Of a stretch of 5,249 nt of DNA, positions 1-4,368 are shown piece by piece. The translations under genes and the position numbers were made by a program. How positions within the stretch are numbered: position 1 is the stretch's first letter; each line of letters begins with the position of its first letter. The notes under the pieces were generated by a model. The model ran no database searches, was not told the origin of the DNA, and worked only from the letters and a program-made list of their open reading frames with translations. Origin of the DNA: an uncultured bacterium (lineage in GTDB: Bacteria; Patescibacteriota; Saccharimonadia; Saccharimonadales; Saccharimonadaceae); assembly GCA_900556165.1 (NCBI GenBank), contig USNP01000046.1, positions 1 through 5,249 on the forward strand, read 5' to 3'.

Positions 1-467
1 AAATAAAAAATATAATAATAGTTGGATTAATTTTGACGAGCTTTTTTGCAGCTTTTCAGAGTATCTTTTCTTTAAACTATACTTTTGCTAGAGTAGTAGT
101 TCAAGATGATAATGGTAATTCTGTAGATCCAAGTGATTTAAAATCGAAATCAGACTCAAATAATAATTCTGGTAGTGATTCAAATAGTAAAAATGCTCCT
201 ACTGCTGAAGCAAAGACTGCAATTCTCCCCTCAGACTGGAAAATTGAAGATATTTTAAATATGATTTTGGTTGTAGTGACTACTGGTGTTGGAATTGCAG
301 CAGTTGGTTCGATCGTTTTTGCTGGAATTCTTTATATTACCGCACGAGATAATGCTGGGCAGGTTTCTAAAGCGAAAACAATGATTATGAACACAGTGAT
401 TGGGATTATCGCCTATATTTTAATGTGGGCATTTTTGGAATGGATTATTCCAGGAGGAGTTCTTTAA
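1..467 (+). CDS. Pilin-like two-helix secreted membrane protein 1 (T4SS pilin/VirB2-like), 5' partial
   Basis: The reading frame is open to the left edge of the window. The codons before the TTG at 33 translate to a hydrophobic stretch (KNIIIVGLIL) that completes a signal peptide, so the true start lies at or just outside the edge and the TTG is internal. The signal peptide probably ends at TFA (about visible residue 29). A Ser/Asn/Asp-rich spacer follows, then helix 1 (around ILNMILVVVTTGVGI to LYITA), a loop with the family's Ala-Lys pair, and helix 2 ending in EWIIPGG. Known for the family: VirB2/TrbC-type pilins have two helices, with a short basic loop inside and both ends outside. Odd points: this is the most divergent member, with Glu where the others have a conserved Asn in helix 2, and Arg-Asp-Asn in the loop in place of Gly-Asn/Asp. 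It is the first visible gene of a coupled cluster; its stop overlaps the next start. Pilin-like architecture is clear; the exact role is inferred. Confidence 0.8.
   Translation, partial: IKNIIIVGLILTSFFAAFQSIFSLNYTFARVVVQDDNGNSVDPSDLKSKSDSNNNSGSDSNSKNAPTAEAKTAILPSDWKIEDILNMILVVVTTGVGIAAVGSIVFAGILYITARDNAGQVSKAKTMIMNTVIGIIAYILMWAFLEWIIPGGVL
453..457 (+). promoter_or_regulatory. Ribosome binding site of pilin-like gene 2
   Basis: GGAGG lies inside the last codons of gene 1, nine bases before the ATG at 467. It selects this ATG over an in-frame ATG at 425, which would add a non-signal-like extension. It supports a start overlapping the upstream stop (TAATG). Confidence 0.8.
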
Positions 468-892
468 TGAAGAAAATATTTTTAGCATTTTTTATTGTGA
501 TGCTTTCAGTCTTTAGCCTTCCGCAAAATAATGCTTATGCTGCTAGCTGTACTGGAGATGAAACATTTTTTGGCCTTCCCGCTTGGTATCGAGGTTTGGT
601 TGAATCTAGTGGAAATGGATGTAAAATTAAAGATATCAATCCAAATGGAGGACTTAAAGTTGAAGAATTTGTTTGGACGGTTGTTGCAAATTTGATCGAT
701 GCAGCCTTTCGAATTGTTGGTTTGGCAGCGATTGGTTATATAATTTATTCTGGATTTCAATATATGCTGGCAACTGGTGATCCTGGAAAAATCGCAAGTG
801 CCAAAAAATCACTTACAAATGCGATTATTGGTTTAGTGATTGCTGTTCTGGCTTCTGCAATAGTGAACTTAATTTTAGGAATTTTTGGTTAG
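467..892 (+). CDS. Pilin-like two-helix secreted membrane protein 2 (T4SS pilin/VirB2-like)
   Basis: This is a 141-residue protein. Residues 1-25 form a signal peptide (MKK start, hydrophobic core, AYA before the cleavage point). The mature N-terminal part (26-68) carries Cys28 and Cys52, which could form a disulfide outside the cell, and aromatic residues (FFGLPAWY). Helix 1 is about 70-101, the loop TGDPGKIASAKK about 103-114, helix 2 about 115-140 with the conserved IVN (132-134). The chain ends right after helix 2 with no tail. The basic loop implies both ends face outward, as in VirB2-family pilins. The ATG overlaps the stop of gene 1 by one base and has a strong GGAGG site; the TAG stop directly abuts the ATG of gene 3, indicating coupled translation. 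Glycine codons are mostly GGA, unlike gene 6. Family assignment rests on recognising the core pattern; the function as an appendage or channel subunit is inferred. Confidence 0.85.
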   Translation: MKKIFLAFFIVMLSVFSLPQNNAYAASCTGDETFFGLPAWYRGLVESSGNGCKIKDINPNGGLKVEEFVWTVVANLIDAAFRIVGLAAIGYIIYSGFQYMLATGDPGKIASAKKSLTNAIIGLVIAVLASAIVNLILGIFG

Positions 893-1219
893 ATGGAAAA
901 GTATATATTTATAGCTAATGGTAGTGAGGGCTTCGATAAAACGAAAGTTTTAAAAGGTATTGATACTTCAAATAGAGATAAAGCAAGTGACGCCTCAATG
1001 CAAAACGCTTTCAATACGGCATTTATCTGGGCAGGAATGATCTGTGTGATTGTAATTATTATCTCAGGATTAACCTTTATTACAGCAGCTGGTAATCCGG
1101 GGACGCTTTCGAAAGCAAAATCTGCTTTAATCTATGCTTGTGTTGGAATTATAGTTATTCTTTCGGCGGCATTAATTGTAAATTTAATCATTGGTGGAAT
1201 TTTAACAGGATCAGTATAA
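893..1219 (+). CDS. Pilin-like two-helix membrane protein 3, lacking a signal peptide
   Basis: This is a 108-residue protein whose ATG follows the stop of gene 2 with no gap. A weak AGGA (877-880) is the only ribosome-binding candidate, so translation probably depends on coupling. Residues 1-38 are polar and charged, with no signal sequence. Helix 1 is about 39-65, the loop AAGNPGTLSKAKS about 65-77, helix 2 about 78-104 with IVN at 95-97. The core aligns without gaps to the neighbouring proteins. Cys51 and Cys83 lie within the helices rather than outside. Without a cleavable signal the N-terminal segment may stay in the cytoplasm, or be exported by insertion of helix 1. It could be a minor subunit, a base or adaptor of the assembly, or a member that lost its signal peptide. 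No nearby upstream start in this frame restores a signal peptide, since gene 2 occupies the DNA in another frame. Confidence 0.78.
   Translation: MEKYIFIANGSEGFDKTKVLKGIDTSNRDKASDASMQNAFNTAFIWAGMICVIVIIISGLTFITAAGNPGTLSKAKSALIYACVGIIVILSAALIVNLIIGGILTGSV
1207..1210 (+). promoter_or_regulatory. Ribosome binding site of pilin-like gene 4
   Basis: AGGA lies eight bases before the ATG at 1219. It supports that ATG, which begins a proper signal peptide, over the in-frame upstream ATG at 1138, which lies deep inside gene 3. Confidence 0.6.
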
Positions 1220-1797
1220 TGAAAAAGTTTATTTTAATCAGTAGTATAATTTTAGCACTATTTGCTCCACTAAATGCTTTTGCAGAAGAAGATTCTGGCG
1301 GAAGTGGAGGTTCAAAAACATTCGATGCATGTAAGCATGTAAAAACTCAAGGAACGGCCGTATGTGCTGGTAGTGAAACTAAAGCAGAAGATGTTGTTAA
1401 AAATATAATTTCAATTCTCTTCTGGATTATTGGAATTTTGGCGGTTATTGTAATAATTTACGCCGGAATCACATTCATTACCGCAGCTGGAAACCCAAGT
1501 AAGGTTGCACAAGCTAAAACAATGATAATTTATGCAGTCATTGGCCTTGCGGTAGCAATTCTTGCATATGCAATTGTGAACTTCGTTGTTGGCGCTTCAA
1601 GCGGAAAAGGAGCTAATAGTGGTTCATCATCTAAAAGCTCAAGTTCTTCTAACGAATCTAGCAACTCAGAAGAGTTAAACTCTCCTGATGAAACTTCTAA
1701 ACATTCAACAAAACCAGATAATCAAAGTGGAAAAAAGAATGGTGAAAATAGTTCAGGGCGAAATTCTAGCAGTTCAAATAACTTAAATAATAATTAA
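1219..1797 (+). CDS. Pilin-like two-helix secreted membrane protein 4 with long Ser/Asn-rich C-terminal tail
   Basis: This is a 192-residue protein, the longest of the set. Residues 1-22 are a signal peptide ending AFA. The mature N-terminus (23-57) is Gly/Ser-rich and acidic, with Cys38 and Cys49 as a possible disulfide pair. Helix 1 is about 59-88, the loop TAAGNPSKVAQAK about 88-100, helix 2 about 101-125 with IVN at 119-121. Residues 126-192 form a low-complexity hydrophilic tail dominated by Ser, Asn, Lys and Glu. With a basic inner loop, the tail should lie outside the cell; it could act as a spacer, a cell-wall-crossing segment or a glycosylation substrate (inference). The ATG overlaps the stop of gene 3 by one base. 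A 49-bp gap follows with no clear terminator, so transcription may continue into gene 5. Helix 2 is close to that of genes 5 and 6, suggesting these three derive from recent duplications. Confidence 0.85.
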   Translation: MKKFILISSIILALFAPLNAFAEEDSGGSGGSKTFDACKHVKTQGTAVCAGSETKAEDVVKNIISILFWIIGILAVIVIIYAGITFITAAGNPSKVAQAKTMIIYAVIGLAVAILAYAIVNFVVGASSGKGANSGSSSKSSSSSNESSNSEELNSPDETSKHSTKPDNQSGKKNGENSSGRNSSSSNNLNNN

Positions 1798-1846
1798 AAT
1801 GATAGATAACGCTCTTAATTAATGTATATAATATAAAGGAGAAAAA

Positions 1847-2302
1847 ATGAAGAAAATTTTAATAACTTTTGGATTGATTATTGCTATAGTTGGTTCATTT
1901 ATTACAGCTGCTGGAATTTATGAAAATAAAGCTTATGCTAATAGTGCATCTGATCTAATTAGGAAAGGTGCAGATTCGACAGGTCAACAAGATTCACGTT
2001 CAGCTGGTGATATCGCAAAAGATGTTGTAAATATTATGTTTTTTATCGTTGGTGTTATGGCGGTTATTATGATTATCTGGGGTGGAATTCGCTATGTGCT
2101 TTCAGCTGGAAATAGTGCTGCTCTGACAAGTGCAAAAAATACAATTATGTATGCTGTCATTGGTCTAATTGTGGCAATTCTTGCCTATACAATTGTGAAT
2201 TTCGTTATTAATACTGTTAGTGGAAATGGTGGATCTTCATCTTCGAATAACTCTAATAATTCAAATAGTAGTTCATCTTCAGACAAGAAGAATAATAATT
2301 AG
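1847..2302 (+). CDS. Pilin-like two-helix secreted membrane protein 5 with short Ser/Asn-rich tail
   Basis: This is a 151-residue protein with a strong AAAGGAG site at 1835-1841, five bases before the ATG. Residues 1-31 are a signal peptide ending AYA. The mature N-terminus (32-58) is polar and has no cysteine, unlike proteins 2, 4 and 6. Helix 1 is about 59-85 and carries the WGGIRYVL segment; the loop SAGNSAALTSAKN is about 86-98; helix 2 about 99-124 contains IVNFVI. Residues 125-151 are almost entirely Ser and Asn, then Asp-Lys-Lys and Asn. It is most similar to protein 6: an 80-base stretch covering the loop end and helix 2 (2131-2210) matches gene 6 (2693-2772) at about 80 percent, counted by eye. 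The own ribosome site and the 49-bp gap suggest less dependence on coupling than genes 2-4. It is probably an alternative or accessory pilin. Confidence 0.86.
   Translation: MKKILITFGLIIAIVGSFITAAGIYENKAYANSASDLIRKGADSTGQQDSRSAGDIAKDVVNIMFFIVGVMAVIMIIWGGIRYVLSAGNSAALTSAKNTIMYAVIGLIVAILAYTIVNFVINTVSGNGGSSSSNNSNNSNSSSSSDKKNNN
2131..2210 (+). repeat. Paralogous segment shared with 2693-2772 (copy in gene 5)
   Basis: This 80-base stretch encodes the end of the loop and helix 2. It matches gene 6 at 64 of 80 positions by eye count, including the first 21 bases identically. Most remaining differences are conservative in protein terms. It marks a tandem gene duplication and is a possible site of homologous recombination between pilin genes. 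Confidence 0.7.
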
Positions 2303-2311
2303 ATTAAACAC

Positions 2312-2339
2312 TTGAAAAATAATTATAATTTGATATAAT
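2312..2339 (+). promoter_or_regulatory. Strong promoter of pilin-like gene 6
   Basis: A TTGAAA -35 box (2312-2317), a 16-bp spacer and a perfect TATAAT -10 box (2334-2339) are visible. The -10 is preceded by TGA (2331-2333), making an extended -10 element. The predicted start is near 2346, leaving a leader of about 36 bases before the ATG at 2382. A second TATAAT at 2324-2329 is too close to this -35 to be its partner. Confidence 0.75.
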
Positions 2340-2381
2340 TTAAATATAAATAAACTTTTTAAGAAAGGAAAATAGTTTAAA

Positions 2382-2795
2382 ATGAAAAATTTTGCGAAAA
2401 TAGCTCTATTAGTAGCTGCAACAGTATTCGCAGTTGGTACGACTGCTTTTACACTTCCAGCATATGCTGCGGATTGTAAAGTTACAGGTGGCTTAAAATC
2501 TGCTGATACTTGTGCTAAAGGTGTCCAAGAAGAAAATGGTGGTCCAACAAGCTTGTTCGATGGAGATTCACCAATCTTTACAATGGCTATCAATATTATG
2601 CTTTTCGTAATCGGTATTCTTAGTGTTATTATGCTTATCTATGGTGGTATTCGATATGTTCTATCAAGTGGTGATGCTGGTGCAGTTCAGAATGCAAAAA
2701 ATACAATTATGTACGCAATTATCGGTCTCGTGATTGCAATCCTTGCTTACGCAATTGTGAACTTTGTTATTACTTCTATCACAAACAAAGGCTAA
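2382..2795 (+). CDS. Pilin-like two-helix secreted membrane protein 6, candidate major subunit
   Basis: This is a 137-residue protein. Residues 1-29 are a signal peptide ending AYA. The mature N-terminus (30-64) has Cys32 and Cys44, a possible disulfide pair. Helix 1 is about 65-94 with YGGIRYVL, the loop SSGDAGAVQNAKN about 95-107, helix 2 about 108-131 with IVNFVI; only six residues follow. It is compact and tail-less. The ribosome site AAAGGA (2364-2369) sits 12 bases from the ATG, a little far. Unlike genes 1-4 it forms its own transcription unit, with a near-consensus promoter and a terminator directly downstream. Glycine codons are 11 GGT, 2 GGC and 1 GGA, against mostly GGA in gene 2, a bias often linked to high expression. 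Inference: this is the abundant structural pilin, and the others are minor or alternative subunits. No secretion machinery gene is nearby to confirm it. Confidence 0.87.
   Translation: MKNFAKIALLVAATVFAVGTTAFTLPAYAADCKVTGGLKSADTCAKGVQEENGGPTSLFDGDSPIFTMAINIMLFVIGILSVIMLIYGGIRYVLSSGDAGAVQNAKNTIMYAIIGLVIAILAYAIVNFVITSITNKG
2693..2772 (+). repeat. Paralogous segment shared with 2131-2210 (copy in gene 6)
   Basis: This is the gene 6 partner of the duplicated helix-2 coding segment. A more diverged third copy is visible in gene 4 around 1520-1590, encoding the same Tyr-Ala-(Val/Ile)-Ile-Gly and Ala-Ile-Val-Asn-Phe-Val pattern. Confidence 0.7.
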
Positions 2796-2809
2796 TAAAA
2801 GTCTAATGA

Positions 2810-2845
2810 AAAAAGATCTTCCCTATTGAAGGTCTTTTTATTATT
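2810..2845 (+). terminator. Rho-independent terminator of pilin-like gene 6
   Basis: A 12-bp stem (2810-2821 with 2828-2839, one G-U pair) encloses a 6-base loop. The right arm ends in five T, followed by ATTATTAT. It lies 15 bases after the gene 6 stop and closes the pilin cluster. Confidence 0.85.
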
Positions 2846-2880
2846 ATAAAATTTTAGAAAATTATTTTCGAAATAAAATA

Positions 2881-2912
2881 AAAATCTCGAAGGTTTTATT
2901 CCTCGAGATTTT
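2881..2912 (-). terminator. Terminator of the hsp20 gene, probably bidirectional
   Basis: AAAATCTCGA (2881-2890) pairs with TCGAGATTTT (2903-2912). GG/CC extends the stem past a bulged A at 2891, with a 7-base loop. T runs follow on both strands. It lies nine bases beyond the hsp20 stop on the minus strand, and backs up the pilin terminator on the plus strand. The two convergent units are thus separated by two hairpins. Confidence 0.82.
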
Positions 2913-2920
2913 TTTGATAA

Positions 2921-3388
2921 TTATAGAACTTTGATTCTTGTTGCTTGTGCTTTAATTTTTGTAAAGCTAATTGTAAGGATTCCGTCTTTCAACATTGCTT
3001 CAACTTCATCTTCTTTAATTGGAACTGGCAATGTTAGAGTTCGGCTGAATTCTCCCCAGTAGCATTCTTGCGCATGATGAGCAACAATTCCCTCTTGGTC
3101 GCCAGGGTTTAGGCTTCCACTGATTGTTAATGTTCCGTCTGAAAGTGAAACATCTAAATCATTTTTATTTACACCCGCAGTTCGCGCTTTTACAAAAAGT
3201 TTGTCTTCTGTTTCGTAAACATCAACAGCTAATTGCCCTGGAAGCTCATTTTCTTCTTCTTGAATTTCGTTTTGTTCAGGATCGTCGAAAGTTTCATTGT
3301 TTGAAACATCCATTAAGTCGTCCCCAAAGTTGAAAGCAGCTTCCAATTCTTCGTTCAAAAAGCTGTCGTCATTTTGTCTTCTAGCCAT
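2921..3388 (-). CDS. hsp20: Small heat-shock protein, Hsp20/alpha-crystallin family
   Basis: This is a 155-residue ATP-independent holdase chaperone of the cytoplasm that binds unfolding proteins (family knowledge). The alpha-crystallin domain spans about residues 51-145: the strand GQLAVDVYETEDKLFVKA, the LTISG strand, the WGEFSRTLTLP segment, and the signature A-x-x-x-DGIL (131-138) followed by TISFTK. The C-terminal I-x-V motif (152-154) used for oligomer contacts is present. The start is fixed by GGAGGAG (3397-3391) just before the ATG. The N-terminal 50 residues are strongly acidic (about 17 Asp/Glu against 2 Arg by eye), where many relatives have a hydrophobic, aromatic arm. The gene stands alone, convergent with the pilin cluster and divergent from comF. 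No CIRCE-type inverted repeat (TTAGCACTC/GAGTGCTAA) is seen upstream, so HrcA control is not supported. Family assignment is secure; client and control are unknown. Confidence 0.95.
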   Translation of the reverse strand: MARRQNDDSFLNEELEAAFNFGDDLMDVSNNETFDDPEQNEIQEEENELPGQLAVDVYETEDKLFVKARTAGVNKNDLDVSLSDGTLTISGSLNPGDQEGIVAHHAQECYWGEFSRTLTLPVPIKEDEVEAMLKDGILTISFTKIKAQATRIKVL

Positions 3389-3428
3389 TTCTCCTCCACA
3401 TTAATTTCATAATTCAGGCTTAATTTAC

Positions 3429-3457
3429 TTTATTATACCGCACTTTTGTTGTATAAT
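3429..3457 (+). promoter_or_regulatory. Probable promoter of the comF-family gene
   Basis: A perfect TATAAT lies at 3452-3457. The -35 is poor (TTTATT at 3429-3434 or TTATTA at 3430-3435) and overlaps the hsp20 -10 box. The predicted start near 3464 leaves a leader of only about 15 bases, so the GAGG at 3461-3464 would be at or outside the transcript end. Confidence 0.55.
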
Positions 3458-3460
3458 CAA
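3432..3460 (-). promoter_or_regulatory. Promoter of hsp20
   Basis: Read on the minus strand, TTGATT (3460-3455), a 17-bp spacer and a perfect TATAAT (3437-3432) are visible. The predicted start is near 3425, giving a leader of about 37 bases that contains the GGAGGAG site. Its -35 box overlaps the -10 box of the opposing comF promoter. Confidence 0.72.
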
Positions 3461-3478
3461 GAGGTAAAACGATTTTTT

Positions 3479-4126
3479 ATGAAGAAAAGCATATCCGAGA
3501 TAATTTTAGATTCTTTGGCGCCAGATGAGTGTTATTTTTGCCAAAAATTAGGTGATTCAATCTGTAAAAATTGCCTAAAAACTCGTTGTGATTTTGGTAA
3601 TTTTCTTTCGCGACCAAATTCAATAATTTCGAAGGAATTCTATCTTTCGCAGCGTTCAGGTGAATTGCAAAAAATTGTTGATGAATTTAAGCTTCAAAGT
3701 AAGCGTCAGAATGCGCGTTGTTTGTCATATCTTTTTGCGGATTTTTTGAATTCGAATGAGGCGTTTAACCAAAATCGCGATAGAATTATTTTAGTTCCCG
3801 TCCCTACACTTTCTGCACACATTCGTGAACGCGGTTTTGATCATACACAAATTTTAGCGAAACAACTTTCTAAAATTTTAAAAGTTGAAAGTTCAGAAAT
3901 TATTGCAAAAGTTTCAAAAACAACTCAGCGAGGTGCTAATTTTAAAACTCGGCAAATTCAAGCTAAAAAATCATATCAATTTATTGGTGAAAAGCTTTCG
4001 AAAGATAAAATTTATGTGATTTTGGATGATATTCGAACGACTGGTGCAACTTTAAATTCAATTGCAGAAATCCTTCTAAAAAATGGTGCTGGTGAAATTT
4101 GGGCATTTTATTTACTTCAACAATAA
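3479..4126 (+). CDS. comF: ComF-family phosphoribosyltransferase-like protein
   Basis: This is a 215-residue protein, close to the usual ComF length. The N-terminal zinc-finger-like knuckle has Cys18, Cys21, Cys29 and Cys32 (CX2C-X7-CX2C). The middle holds VPVP (106-109) and RERGFDHTQILA (116-127), typical of ComF. The C-terminal PRPP-binding loop VILDDIRTTGATL (180-192) has the paired Asp and TTGAT of type I phosphoribosyltransferases. Known: ComF/GntX proteins are cytoplasmic; in naturally competent bacteria ComF takes part in DNA uptake, and homologues occur widely without proven competence. A natural-transformation role here is only suggestive. The ATG at 3479 is chosen because an upstream in-frame TTG (3446) lies within the promoter, before the predicted transcript start. 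The ribosome site is weak (GAGG, 14 bases away). The tRNA-Ser promoter starts eight bases past the stop, and no terminator separates them. Confidence 0.92.
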   Translation: MKKSISEIILDSLAPDECYFCQKLGDSICKNCLKTRCDFGNFLSRPNSIISKEFYLSQRSGELQKIVDEFKLQSKRQNARCLSYLFADFLNSNEAFNQNRDRIILVPVPTLSAHIRERGFDHTQILAKQLSKILKVESSEIIAKVSKTTQRGANFKTRQIQAKKSYQFIGEKLSKDKIYVILDDIRTTGATLNSIAEILLKNGAGEIWAFYLLQQ

Positions 4127-4133
4127 AATAAGC

Positions 4134-4170
4134 TTGATATTTTTGAATTGATATGGTAAAATGGTAATAT
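4134..4170 (+). promoter_or_regulatory. Promoter region of tRNA-Ser
   Basis: The best pairing is TTGATA (4134-4139), 17 bp, then TAAAAT (4157-4162) preceded by TGG, an extended -10. An overlapping alternative is TTGAAT (4143-4148), 16 bp, TAATAT (4165-4170), also preceded by TGG. Both predict a start 4-12 bases before the tRNA. Confidence 0.65.
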
Positions 4171-4180
4171 TCTGGACTGC

Positions 4181-4270
4181 GGAGAGGTGGCCGAGTGGTT
4201 GAAGGCACCGGTCTTGAAAACCGGCATGCGGTAAAACGTATCGAGGGTTCGAATCCCTCCTTCTCCGCCA
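4181..4270 (+). tRNA. trnS: tRNA-Ser(UGA), CCA encoded
   Basis: All parts of a class II tRNA are visible. The 7-bp acceptor stem GGAGAGG pairs with CTTCTCC (4260-4266, one G-U pair), followed by discriminator G and encoded CCA. The anticodon stem CCGGT/ACCGG encloses loop CTTGAAA with anticodon TGA at 4215-4217. The long variable arm typical of Ser is ATGCG/CGTAT (one G-U pair). The T arm is GAGGG-TTCGAAT-CCCTC. It should read UCA and related Ser codons. It has its own promoter and terminator. Confidence 0.97.
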
Positions 4271-4278
4271 GAAGAGAG

Positions 4279-4312
4279 AATCTCACTTAAAAGGTGGGAT
4301 TTTGTCTTTTTT
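4279..4312 (+). terminator. Rho-independent terminator of tRNA-Ser
   Basis: AATCTCACTT (4279-4288) pairs with AGGTGGGATT (4292-4301), with two G-U pairs and an AAA loop. A T-rich run (TTGTCTTTTTT) follows. It lies eight bases after the CCA end. Confidence 0.8.
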
Positions 4313-4330
4313 GGTGCTTTTGAATTTTTT

Positions 4331-4359
4331 TTGAATTTTTAAAGAGCTTATGATATAAT
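4331..4359 (+). promoter_or_regulatory. Strong promoter of the 4369-5052 gene, predicted leaderless
   Basis: TTGAAT (4331-4336), a 17-bp spacer and a perfect TATAAT (4354-4359) preceded by TGA (extended -10) are visible. Transcription should start near 4366, about three bases before the ATG at 4369. No room for a ribosome binding site remains. Confidence 0.75.
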
Positions 4360-4368
4360 TAGAGTATT

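Noticed and set aside
33..35. TTG as the start codon of pilin-like gene 1
   Set aside because: The frame is open to position 1 and the preceding codons encode the hydrophobic half of a signal peptide, so the gene is truncated by the window.
425..466. Longer version of gene 2 starting at the ATG at 425
   Set aside because: It would place a polar extension before a perfect signal peptide; the GGAGG site fits the ATG at 467.
506..760. Minus-strand open frame opposite gene 2
   Set aside because: It is a shadow of gene 2; its Ser/Asn/Ile-rich composition is that of antisense AT-rich DNA, with no signal or domain.
1138..1218. Longer version of gene 4 starting at the ATG at 1138
   Set aside because: This lies inside the gene 3 core; the extension (Trp/Asn-rich) is an out-of-frame reading of its helix 2.
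1803..1832. Promoter for gene 5 (TAGATA, 18 bp, TATAAT at 1827-1832)
   Set aside because: The start would fall near 1839, within the ribosome binding site, and the -35 is poor; transcription from upstream is simpler. Not excluded.
2279..2593. Minus-strand open frame opposite gene 6
   Set aside because: It runs through the gene 6 promoter and coding start in antisense and shows no recognisable protein pattern.
3124..3333. Plus-strand open frame opposite hsp20
   Set aside because: It is antisense to a well-supported Hsp20 domain.
3402..3426. Direct repeat TTAATTT (3402-3408 and 3420-3426) in the hsp20 leader as an operator
   Set aside because: A seven-base A/T repeat is expected by chance in such AT-rich DNA; no CIRCE-like inverted repeat is present.
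3446..3478. TTG start for the comF-family gene
   Set aside because: It precedes the -10 box and the predicted transcript start, so it would not be in the mRNA.
3981..4286. Minus-strand open frame across the comF end and tRNA-Ser
   Set aside because: It is antisense to the PRPP loop of ComF and to a tRNA gene. The EGFEPS-like peptide it encodes is the well-known spurious translation of a tRNA antisense strand.
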